Positions 15,408 through 22,244 of a stretch of 25,028 nucleotides of DNA are shown piece after piece (position 1 is the first letter of the stretch; the number at the start of each line of letters is the position of its first letter). The notes beneath the pieces are model-generated. The model did no database searches. It was not told the DNA's origin and saw nothing but the letters and a program-made list of their open reading frames with translations. The translations under genes were made by a program, and so were the position numbers. This DNA comes from an uncultured Prevotella sp. (GTDB lineage: Bacteria > Bacteroidota > Bacteroidia > Bacteroidales > Bacteroidaceae): NCBI GenBank assembly GCA_946999045.1, contig CAMQBR010000026.1, positions 1-25,028 on the forward strand, written 5' to 3'.

Positions 15408-16589
15408 ATGAAAGAATTAGCATTAAAGTACGGATGCAATCCTAACCAAAAGCCTTCACGCATTTATATGGAAGAAGGTGAATTACCTATCGAAGTACTT
15501 AACGGTCGTCCTGGCTATATTAATTTCCTTGATGCGCTGAATAGCTGGCAATTAGTAAAAGAATTAAAAGAGGCAACGGGCTATCCTGCAGCAGCATCTT
15601 TTAAGCATGTATCGCCTGCTGGGGCAGCTATTGGATTACCACTTACTGATACACTGAAGAAGATATATTTTGTAGATGATGTAAAAGTTAATCTCACCCC
15701 CCTTGCTAATGCTTATGCACGAGCCAGAGGTGCTGACCGTATGTGTTCGTATGGCGATTTTGTTGCATTGAGTGACACTTGCGATGAAGCAACAGCCACA
15801 CTCATAAAGCGTGAGGTAAGTGATGGGGTAATTGCTCCAGGTTATACGGAAGAGGCTCTCGAAATATTGAAACAAAAGCGAAAAGGCACATACAATATTA
15901 TAAAAATAGATAGCACGTATGTACCTAATTCTATTGAACACAAGCAAGTTTTTGGTATTACCTTTGAGCAAGGTCGTAATAATGTAAAGCTGAACGATGA
16001 CTCGTTGTTTGAGAATATTCCAACGAAGAACAAAAATTTTACTGAAGAAGCTAAACGAGATTTAATTATTTCGTTAATTACCTTAAAATATACACAAAGC
16101 AATAGTGTATGTTACGTAAAAGATGGTCAGGCTATTGGCATTGGTGCTGGACAACAAAGTAGAATACATTGTACTCGATTGGCTGGACAAAAGGCTGATA
16201 TTTGGTGGCTTCGTCAATATTCAAAAGTAATGAACTTGCCTTTCAAAGAAGGTATTCGTAGAGCTGATCGAGATAATAGTATAGACTTATATATAGGTAA
16301 TGAGTATGAAGATTTATTGCAAGAAGGTACCTGGCAACAATTCTTTACTACCAAACCAGAACCATTAACAACGAAAGAAAAGAAAGTGTGGTTAGCTACG
16401 AATACGAAGGTAGCATTAGGTAGTGATGCTTTCTTCCCATTTGGCGATAATATAGAGCGAGCTCACAAGAGTGGTGTAGAATACATTGCACAAGCAGGAG
16501 GTTCTGTTCGCGATGACCATGTTATTGATACTTGCGACAAATATGGTATAGCCATGGCATTTACAGGTATTAGATTGTTTCACCATTAA
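15408..16589 (+). CDS. AICAR formyltransferase, stand-alone (PurH C-terminal domain homologue)
   Basis: 393 residues from the chosen ATG. It resembles only the AICAR transformylase part of bifunctional PurH and lacks the N-terminal IMP cyclohydrolase (MGS-like) domain. The catalytic Lys-His pair is at 66-67 in SFKHVSPAGAA. Other family segments are SVCYVKDGQAIGIGAGQQSR, TRLAG, AQAGGSVRDDHVID and the PurH-typical C-terminus FTGIRLFHH. The reaction would be transfer of a formyl group from 10-formyltetrahydrofolate to AICAR, the penultimate step of IMP synthesis. A separate cyclohydrolase or a full-length PurH must exist elsewhere for the pathway to close. I chose 15408 (MKELALKYGCNPNQ) over 15378 on promoter position and family N-terminus. 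A small basic-protein gene follows 8 bases after the stop. Confidence 0.9.
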   Translation: MKELALKYGCNPNQKPSRIYMEEGELPIEVLNGRPGYINFLDALNSWQLVKELKEATGYPAAASFKHVSPAGAAIGLPLTDTLKKIYFVDDVKVNLTPLANAYARARGADRMCSYGDFVALSDTCDEATATLIKREVSDGVIAPGYTEEALEILKQKRKGTYNIIKIDSTYVPNSIEHKQVFGITFEQGRNNVKLNDDSLFENIPTKNKNFTEEAKRDLIISLITLKYTQSNSVCYVKDGQAIGIGAGQQSRIHCTRLAGQKADIWWLRQYSKVMNLPFKEGIRRADRDNSIDLYIGNEYEDLLQEGTWQQFFTTKPEPLTTKEKKVWLATNTKVALGSDAFFPFGDNIERAHKSGVEYIAQAGGSVRDDHVIDTCDKYGIAMAFTGIRLFHH

Positions 16590-16597
16590 TCAATAAT

Positions 16598-16789
16598 ATG
16601 ACAGATTTTGAAGATATTTTAGAGCATGGTATTACTTTTCGAAAGGCTCCAAAGGAGCGTACTGATGATGATAAAATAAAAACCAAAGCTAAAAAAAAGA
16701 AATATATAACGGGTGCGCATGGTAGTGGTTCGGCTCGACAAAAAGCTAAGTACAGAGAGCAGAGAGCCAACAGGCATAAGAAGAGATAG
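16598..16789 (+). CDS. Small basic protein of unknown function
   Basis: 63 residues starting 8 bases after the AICAR formyltransferase stop, so probably co-transcribed. The N-terminal 20 or so residues are mixed and acidic (TDFEDILEHGITF). The remainder is lysine/arginine-rich (TKAKKKKY, then GSARQKAKYREQ and a KKR end), suggesting nucleic-acid or ribosome binding. No signal peptide or membrane segment is visible. The opposite-strand frame (16570-16794) is hydrophobic and looks like a shadow. I do not recognise the family. Tight coupling to the upstream gene and sensible composition favour a real gene. Confidence 0.6.
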   Translation: MTDFEDILEHGITFRKAPKERTDDDKIKTKAKKKKYITGAHGSGSARQKAKYREQRANRHKKR

Positions 16790-16822
16790 CGCAAAGATAA
16801 TATATAAAAGCTAACAATGTTT

Positions 16823-16895
16823 GCTTCTATAAATTAGCTTTGTTAGATTTTTAGCTTCTTCTTATAGAAAACAGGCTGCACCGAATACATTTAAG
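16823..16895. repeat. Truncated type A MITE-like element
   Basis: A left end GCTTCTATAAATTAGCTTTGTTAGATTTTT is followed almost at once by a shortened core (CAGGCTGCACCGAATACATTTAAG) with the middle deleted and no right end. It abuts the next element at 16897. It is consistent with an older copy truncated by deletion or by insertion of the neighbour. Confidence 0.65.
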
Positions 16896-16896
16896 G

Positions 16897-17087
16897 GCGG
16901 TTCTATAAATTAGCTTTGACAGATTGTGAGACTATTTTTGAGGTCAATTTTATTTGTTCGTTCAGTTGTATAGCTTGCTTTATAGCCATATTAATTATGA
17001 AAATTATCAAAATTGTGTTTGAAAAAATCTATGCCTGTTTACACTCTTCTTTCTGATATAATGGTGTAATATGTTTATAGAACCCGC
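16897..17087. mobile_element. MITE-like element, type B, copy 2
   Basis: The left end GGCGGTTCTATAAATTAGC (16897-) faces the right end GTTTATAGAACCCGCC (to 17087), with good terminal pairing. The interior has the type B sequence TGTGAGACTATTTTTGAGGTC and TTGTTCGTTCAGTTGTATAGC, shared with the element at 8081-8266. With the truncated copy before it, it fills most of the 314-base gap between the convergent small basic-protein gene and pgeF. It ends 17 bases beyond the pgeF stop codon. Confidence 0.75.
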
Positions 17088-17103
17088 CTATAACTTTACA
17101 AAT

Positions 17104-17892
17104 CTAACGAAGAATTATTCCATTATATATTCTTCCTGAATTTACGCCTAAGCGTCGGGCTGAGAAGAAGTCATCTGATCTACTGTAAGTACAGATACCT
17201 GTATCAATTATATTTTTTTCTTTAACTCCCATATCCAACAATTGTTGTTGATTGCATTTAGGAAGATTAATATGCCATTTATCAAACTTTTGAGCAATAG
17301 AAGTCATATTAAAACCAGCTTTGGAAAAGGCTTGATAAACCTCCTCGCCTATTTCAAAATAAGCAAGTGAGATGCCTGGACCAATACAAGCATGTAGGTC
17401 TTGTGGATGACAATTATAAGTTTGTGTCATGGTATGAATGGTACGTTGCACTATTCTTTGAAGTGTCCCGCGCCAACCTGCATGTATGGCGGCTGCAACG
17501 TGTAGATTCTCATCGTACAATAATATGGGAATGCAATCGGCAGTAGATACACCGATGCAGACTTTGTGCATATTGGTTATCATGGCATCTACCCCCTCTA
17601 ACAACATACTTTGAGTAGATGCAGGAAGCGTAAAGAACTCTTTGGTAATAATTCGTGCCTTAATACTATGTACTTGATGTGCTACTAACAGATGATGATT
17701 GTCAATATGTAGCTCCTCACACAATGAAGAACGATTGATTGCAATGTTTTGTTCATTATCTCCACAATAGAGATTAAGATTAAATTCGGCATAATTACCT
17801 TTACTTACTCCTCCTTTTCTAGTTGTAGAAAAGGCTATAACATCGGGGTGTAATGTATGGTATAAAAGTTGTGGTTGCATTGAATCTTCCAT
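17104..17892 (-). CDS. pgeF: Polyphenol oxidase-family protein PgeF (YfiH)
   Basis: Multicopper-oxidase-like (DUF152/laccase domain) cytosolic protein. The family includes E. coli YfiH/PgeF, which prevents misincorporated amino acids in peptidoglycan precursors, and enzymes active on purine nucleosides. Metal ligands are visible: His75 in AHQVHS, Cys120 in STADCIP and His137 in IHAGWRGT. From the chosen ATG at 17892 (MEDSMQPQLL) it has 262 residues, normal for the family. An upstream ATG at 17922 would overlap the end of obgE by 20 bases, and another lies at 17880. The GAGGAGG inside the obgE stop region lies upstream of 17892 and could serve as a ribosome site. It is the last gene of the hpt-adk-obgE-pgeF run and is probably translated from the obgE message. 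Confidence 0.9.
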   Translation of the reverse strand: MEDSMQPQLLYHTLHPDVIAFSTTRKGGVSKGNYAEFNLNLYCGDNEQNIAINRSSLCEELHIDNHHLLVAHQVHSIKARIITKEFFTLPASTQSMLLEGVDAMITNMHKVCIGVSTADCIPILLYDENLHVAAAIHAGWRGTLQRIVQRTIHTMTQTYNCHPQDLHACIGPGISLAYFEIGEEVYQAFSKAGFNMTSIAQKFDKWHINLPKCNQQQLLDMGVKEKNIIDTGICTYSRSDDFFSARRLGVNSGRIYNGIILR

Positions 17893-17902
17893 ATTTATAA
17901 AA

Positions 17903-19084
17903 TTACACCTCCTCGTATTCAAAATCTTCTAAGTCGTCTATATTTTCTATCTTATCTTCATCAACCCACTCAATATCAGCCAACTCGCCTTCAGCTTCCA
18001 TTTCCGTGTTTAATGCCTTGATTTCTTTATCACGATGTATCAATTTATCTTCGGCAATAATCTCTTTTAGTTTATTGCTTTCACTATTCAGTTCTTGCCA
18101 CAAAATATCCTTTAATTCTTCTATCCCTTGACCTGTTACGGCAGAGATAAAAGCCACAGGTAAATCTGTAGGAAGCGTTTCTTTCAACATCTCTATGAGT
18201 TCATCGTCCAATAAATCGCATTTGGTAATAGCCAATACACGGTGTTTTGCCATCATGTCTGAATTGAATGTACGTAACTCATTGAGCAAGATATTGTATT
18301 CTTTCTTTATATCATCGGTATCACCTGGAATCATAAACAGCAATAGAGAGTTACGTTCTATATGTCGGAGAAAGCGTAATCCTAAGCCTTTGCCTTCACT
18401 AGCTCCTTCTATAATGCCAGGAATATCTGCCATTACAAATGATTTATGGTTGCGATAGGCTACAATGCCCAAGGATGGTTCGAGTGTAGTAAATGGATAA
18501 TTGGCTATTTTAGGACGGGCACTTGATAATGCTGATACTAATGTAGATTTGCCTGCATTAGGAAAACCAACCAGTCCAACATCTGCTAAGAGCTTTAATT
18601 CTAAGATGATGGTCATCTCTTTCATAGGCTCTCCTGGTTGTGCATAACGTGGAGCTTGATTAGTTGGTGTGCGAAACTGAAAATTACCTAATCCTCCTTT
18701 ACCACCTTTTAGCAACAAAATCTCTTGTCCATCTTCGGTTACATCGCATACAAACTTACCAGTTTCGGCATTATATACTACGGTACCACATGGCACATCT
18801 ATGTAAATATCTTTGCCATCGGTGCCATGGCATTTGTCTTTACCACCATTACCGCCATGCTCAGCAAAGATATGTTGGTTGTAACGCAAGTGCAATAAAG
18901 TCCAATAGTTATGGTTACCTCTTAAGTAAATGCTTCCGCCTTTACCACCATCTCCTCCGTCAGGTCCACCATTATAATTGTATTTTACATGTCGAAGATG
19001 CATTGACCCTCGACCGCCTTTACCCGAACGGCAACAAATCTTGACGTAATCTACAAAATTGGAATTGGATTGTACTTTTAACAT
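17903..19084 (-). CDS. obgE: Obg-family GTPase (ribosome assembly)
   Basis: Essential GTPase that binds the large ribosomal subunit and links assembly to nucleotide state. Residues 1-165 form the glycine-rich Obg fold (GKGGRG, GGPDGGDGGKGGS, GGNGGKD, GGKGGLGN). The G domain follows: G1 GFPNAGKST (173-181), G2 PFTT (197-200), G3 DIPG (220-223), G4 TKCD (287-290, with Thr for the usual Asn) and G5 SAVTG (314-318). The C-terminal 60 residues are acidic (ending DLEDFEYEEV), and no OCT domain is recognisable. At 393 residues it fits the Bacteroidetes members. It lies downstream of adk in the same direction, separated by a REP-like hairpin and a MITE-like element, and just before pgeF. The start MLKVQSNSNFVDYVK matches the family. 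Confidence 0.95.
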   Translation of the reverse strand: MLKVQSNSNFVDYVKICCRSGKGGRGSMHLRHVKYNYNGGPDGGDGGKGGSIYLRGNHNYWTLLHLRYNQHIFAEHGGNGGKDKCHGTDGKDIYIDVPCGTVVYNAETGKFVCDVTEDGQEILLLKGGKGGLGNFQFRTPTNQAPRYAQPGEPMKEMTIILELKLLADVGLVGFPNAGKSTLVSALSSARPKIANYPFTTLEPSLGIVAYRNHKSFVMADIPGIIEGASEGKGLGLRFLRHIERNSLLLFMIPGDTDDIKKEYNILLNELRTFNSDMMAKHRVLAITKCDLLDDELIEMLKETLPTDLPVAFISAVTGQGIEELKDILWQELNSESNKLKEIIAEDKLIHRDKEIKALNTEMEAEGELADIEWVDEDKIENIDDLEDFEYEEV

Positions 19085-19128
19085 TTTATCTGATGATAAT
19101 GGAGTTAAGAAAATAAGGAGTTAAGGAA

Positions 19129-19311
19129 GGTTCTATAAATTAGTTTTGTTAGATTTTGTACTTATTTTTGAACCAAAAACAATGCAAGCCGAAAGACAAT
19201 CAAACGTGTTTGAATTGTTGAGCTGTAGCCTGTTTTAAAAAAAAGCCAAAAGCTAACAAAACGTATTTCATAAAATTTAATTACTAATATACGGTGGTAA
19301 TTTATAGAACC
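19129..19311. mobile_element. MITE-like element, type A, best-preserved copy
   Basis: Perfect 14-base terminal inverted repeats, GGTTCTATAAATTA (19129-19142) and TAATTTATAGAACC (19298-19311), bound 183 bp. The interior contains AGACAATCAAAC, GAATTGTTGAGCTGTAGCCTG, CTAACAAAACGTATTTCATAA and ATATACGGTGG, nearly collinear with 4356-4551. No ORF. It lies between adk and obgE, 45 bases upstream of the obgE start. Confidence 0.88.
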
Positions 19312-19372
19312 ATTCTTAATAAGTTAAGCCATTAGTTTATAAGCAAAAATATAAATGGTTTATTTTTATGCT

Positions 19373-19406
19373 TGTAGGGATGTACGGTTCGTATGCCTCC
19401 CCTACA
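19373..19406. repeat. REP-like hairpin downstream of adk
   Basis: TGTAGGG (19373-19379) pairs with CCCTACA (19400-19406). Inside, GTACG (19382-19386) pairs with CGTAT (19390-19394), giving a two-part stem. No T-run follows on the minus strand, so it is not a typical terminator. The GTAGGG...GTACG-loop-CGTA...CCCTAC layout resembles extragenic palindromic repeats. It is adjacent to the adk stop. Confidence 0.5.
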
Positions 19407-19415
19407 GCAATTTAA

Positions 19416-19988
19416 TTACAAGTTGTCAACTACTTCGTAGATGTCAGCAGAAATTCTGTTTAATTCACCAAAACCATTGATGTGATGATGAATGCCTTCT
19501 TTTTTATACCATTCAATTAAAGGAGCGGTTTGAGAGTGATAAACATTCAAACGTTTTTTTATAGTTTCCTCGTTATCATCGCTACGACCGCTTTGTTGAC
19601 CACGAAGAAGTAAACGCTTCATCAATTCATCTTCAGGAACATCCAGCTCTATCATGGCAGCAACTTTGTGCTCACGCTTAGCCAGCATCTCTTTCAAAGC
19701 TTCTGCTTGAGGAATGGTACGTGGAAAGCCATCGAAGATAACACCTTTGTGTTCTTTGCCAAAGCTATCGTATACACTTGCAAGAATGTTAACCATCAAG
19801 TCGTCTGGAATAAGCTGTCCTTTATCAATATACGACTTTGCTGTTTTACCTAACTCTGTACCGTTTTTAATTTCACTACGTAACACATCTCCAGTAGAGA
19901 TATGCTCAAGTCTATACTTTTCAATGAGCTTATCGCTCTGTGTGCCTTTTCCAGAACCTGGAGCACCAAAAATTACAATATTCTTCAT
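19416..19988 (-). CDS. adk: Adenylate kinase
   Basis: Cytosolic enzyme that balances ATP, ADP and AMP. The 190 residues carry the P-loop GAPGSGKGT at 8-16. The AMP-binding region STGDVLRSEI, the FDGFPRT motif and RLLLRGQQSGRSDD are also present. The LID is the short type without zinc-binding cysteines, explaining the length below the 214 residues of E. coli Adk. The ATG overlaps the hpt stop by one base (TAATG), so the two are translationally coupled. A REP-like hairpin follows the stop. Confidence 0.96.
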   Translation of the reverse strand: MKNIVIFGAPGSGKGTQSDKLIEKYRLEHISTGDVLRSEIKNGTELGKTAKSYIDKGQLIPDDLMVNILASVYDSFGKEHKGVIFDGFPRTIPQAEALKEMLAKREHKVAAMIELDVPEDELMKRLLLRGQQSGRSDDNEETIKKRLNVYHSQTAPLIEWYKKEGIHHHINGFGELNRISADIYEVVDNL

Positions 19989-20524
19989 TATTCTACTATT
20001 GTATAAATGTCTCTTAAGTTTCGTCCTTGCTGGTCGTAATCCAATCCATACCCTAGAATAAAATCGTTAGGTATTTCCATGGCAACATATTTAATGTCTA
20101 AAGGAATCTTTAGCTTATCTGGCTTTAACAGTAATGTACAGATATCTATTGATGCTGGCCTACGTGTACCAAGTGTTTCTAACATACGCTTCATGGTAGC
20201 ACCCGTGTCAATAATATCCTCAATGATAATCACCGCACGGTCGGTTATGTCTTCATTTAGGCCAATAACCTCCTTGATAACACCAGTTGATGCAATACCT
20301 TGATATGAAGCAAGTTTTACAAACGATATTCCGCAAGGTATGGTAATGTACCGCATTAAGTCGGCTGCGAAAATAAATGAGCCATTGAGTACAGCTAAGA
20401 AAAGTGGATTTTTATCAGCCAAGTCAATATTAATTTTGTCGGCAACTGCCTTTACTCGCTTTAGAATCTCTGTTTCTGGAATAAACGTTTTAAAAGTTTT
20501 ATCCTTAATTGTAACTTCATCCAT
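19988..20524 (-). CDS. hpt: Hypoxanthine phosphoribosyltransferase
   Basis: Purine-salvage enzyme converting hypoxanthine (and often guanine) with PRPP to IMP (GMP). The 178 residues include the PRPP-binding loop IIEDIIDTGAT (101-111 region, with E102, D103 and D106). LAVLNGSFIFAADL near 43-56 and the C-terminal GLDYDQQGRNL typical of HPRT are also present. It is the first gene of the hpt-adk-obgE-pgeF run, overlapping adk by one base. A consensus promoter (20553-20583) lies directly upstream, giving a short leader of about 20 bases. It is divergent from the NAD(P)HX repair gene at 20680. Confidence 0.95.
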   Translation of the reverse strand: MDEVTIKDKTFKTFIPETEILKRVKAVADKINIDLADKNPLFLAVLNGSFIFAADLMRYITIPCGISFVKLASYQGIASTGVIKEVIGLNEDITDRAVIIIEDIIDTGATMKRMLETLGTRRPASIDICTLLLKPDKLKIPLDIKYVAMEIPNDFILGYGLDYDQQGRNLRDIYTIVE

Positions 20525-20552
20525 GGATGATATAATTTTATATTAGAAAGCG

Positions 20553-20583
20553 CAAAGATACTAAATTATAACGAACTAAACAA
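20553..20583 (-). promoter_or_regulatory. Promoter of the hpt-adk-obgE-pgeF cluster
   Basis: On the minus strand: TTG (20583-20581), 20 bases, then TATCTTTG (20560-20553). This is a full Bacteroidetes -33/-7 match, giving a transcript start around 20546. Confidence 0.75.
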
Positions 20584-20621
20584 CCAAATCAATTCATAAT
20601 TCACGAATTCATAAATTATAA

Positions 20622-20654
20622 TTTGTATTTTATGAATTAATTTTTGTATTTTTG
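20622..20654 (+). promoter_or_regulatory. Promoter of the nnr-DUF4831 unit
   Basis: TTTG (20622-20625), 21 bases, then TATTTTTG (20647-20654). It lies back to back with the hpt promoter. A transcript from about 20661 would start just before the ATG at 20680 and would exclude the alternative TTG start at 20644. Confidence 0.7.
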
Positions 20655-20679
20655 CAGTAATGAAGATATTTTAGTGATA

Positions 20680-22224
20680 ATGAAGATTTTAACAGGAGCT
20701 CAGATACACGAGCTGGAAAAATATACAATAGAGCATAAGCCCATTAAGAGCATTGACTTAATGGAAGAGGCAGCCCAACAGATCTTTCTTGCCATAAAAA
20801 GAAGGTGGAGTAAAAGGGATGCTATCATAGTGTTTGCAGGTCCTGGCAACAATGGGGGAGATGCTTTGGCTGTGGCTCGATTGTTGGCAAAAGATGACTA
20901 CATTGTTAGTGTTTATCTGTTTAACATCAATAATAAGCTTTCTGAAGATTGCGTTACTAATAAGAAACGACTGCTTGACACAACGTCGATAAAGAACTTT
21001 ACAGAAATAACACTTAATTTTGAACCACCAGAATTAACTGCAGGCACATTAGTTATTGATGGTTTGTTTGGCTCTGGACTCAATAAACCTCTCTACGGAG
21101 GCTTTGCGTCATTGGTAAGATACATCAACCAATCACCGTGCAAGGTTATTAGCATAGATATGCCTTCTGGAATGATGACCGAAGACAATAGCATGAATGT
21201 TTTGTCTAATATTATCAAAGCCAACCTTACTTTAACCATAGGAAACGAAAAGTTATCCATGTTTTTGGATGATATGCTACCTTATTTTGGTAAAATTGAA
21301 GTATTGTACATTGGTTTGTTAGATGAATATGTAGAAAAGATAGATGCTATTTACAACACGAATGAAAAGATATTTGTACTTGGTCGTAAGTCTGTAGCGC
21401 ACAAAGGAGATATGGGGCATGCTCTACTGGTGGCGGGTAAATACGGTATGGCAGGTGCAGCGGTGTTGGCTGCCAAAGCGTGTTTGCGTTCTGGGGTGGG
21501 AAAAATAACAGTTCACACACCTAAGCTTAATAACGATATATTACAAATTAGTGTGCCAGAAGCCATTGTTAGTCATGATATCGGTGATGAACATTTTACC
21601 GAACCCATTGACACCAAATGCTATCAAGCTATGGGTATTGGTCCTGGATTAGGACAAGATGAAGATACTGCCATAGCTATGATTGCACAAATACGTCGGG
21701 CTCAATGCCCTGTAGTGGTTGATGCAGATGCGCTTAATATGTTAGCTTCACATCGTGCGTGGATGCAACAGCTTCCTAAGAAGATTATCTTGACGCCACA
21801 TCCTAAAGAGTTTGACAGACTGGTGGGTAATACCAGCGATAGTTGCTTTGAACGATTGAGCAAAGCTCTCAATTTAGCACAGCGTATTGAAGGATATATA
21901 TTGCTAAAAGGACACCACTCTGCATTGTGCTTGCCCAATGGAAAAGTAATATTCAACACCACTGGCAATGCTGGTATGGCAACAGCTGGCAGTGGAGATG
22001 TCTTAACTGGTATCATCACAGGCTTATTGGCTCGTGGCTATTGTCCTGCTGATGCTTGTATGAGAGGAATGGATATTCATGGAAAAGCTGGCGATTTGGC
22101 TGCTGAAGATTTAGGAGAAGAGAGCATGACGGCAGGAGATCTTATTAAATTCTTACCCAAAGCATTTCCAAGAGATTGTTCAATAGATTTTGATAGTAAC
22201 ATAAACAATCCCCATATTCAATAG
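20680..22224 (+). CDS. nnr: Bifunctional NAD(P)HX epimerase / ADP-dependent dehydratase
   Basis: Metabolite-repair enzyme that restores hydrated NADH and NADPH. From the ATG at 20680 it has 514 residues, the length of the fused bacterial form. The N-terminal YjeF_N epimerase part has FAGPGNNGGDALAVARLL (GPGNNGGD at 54-61) and DGLFGSGLNKP. The C-terminal ribokinase-like dehydratase part has KGDMGHALLVAGKYGMAGAA, VDADALN, TPHPKEFDRL and NAGMATAGSGDVLTG (Asp near 440). I chose the ATG that begins MKILTGAQIHELEK, since the longer reading uses a TTG upstream of the predicted transcript start. The DUF4831 gene follows 20 bases after the stop and is probably co-transcribed. Confidence 0.93.
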   Translation: MKILTGAQIHELEKYTIEHKPIKSIDLMEEAAQQIFLAIKRRWSKRDAIIVFAGPGNNGGDALAVARLLAKDDYIVSVYLFNINNKLSEDCVTNKKRLLDTTSIKNFTEITLNFEPPELTAGTLVIDGLFGSGLNKPLYGGFASLVRYINQSPCKVISIDMPSGMMTEDNSMNVLSNIIKANLTLTIGNEKLSMFLDDMLPYFGKIEVLYIGLLDEYVEKIDAIYNTNEKIFVLGRKSVAHKGDMGHALLVAGKYGMAGAAVLAAKACLRSGVGKITVHTPKLNNDILQISVPEAIVSHDIGDEHFTEPIDTKCYQAMGIGPGLGQDEDTAIAMIAQIRRAQCPVVVDADALNMLASHRAWMQQLPKKIILTPHPKEFDRLVGNTSDSCFERLSKALNLAQRIEGYILLKGHHSALCLPNGKVIFNTTGNAGMATAGSGDVLTGIITGLLARGYCPADACMRGMDIHGKAGDLAAEDLGEESMTAGDLIKFLPKAFPRDCSIDFDSNINNPHIQ

Positions 22225-22244
22225 TTTATAAAAGATTTTGCACA

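Noticed and set aside
16570..16794. Hydrophobic minus-strand frame opposite the small basic protein
   Set aside because: Reverse complement of lysine codons reads as Phe/Leu, so the hydrophobicity is an artefact. The plus-strand frame has better context, 8 bases after an upstream gene.
20644..20679. Longer nnr protein starting from TTG at 20644
   Set aside because: It starts upstream of the predicted transcription start and adds residues not expected in the family; the ATG at 20680 gives the standard N-terminus.
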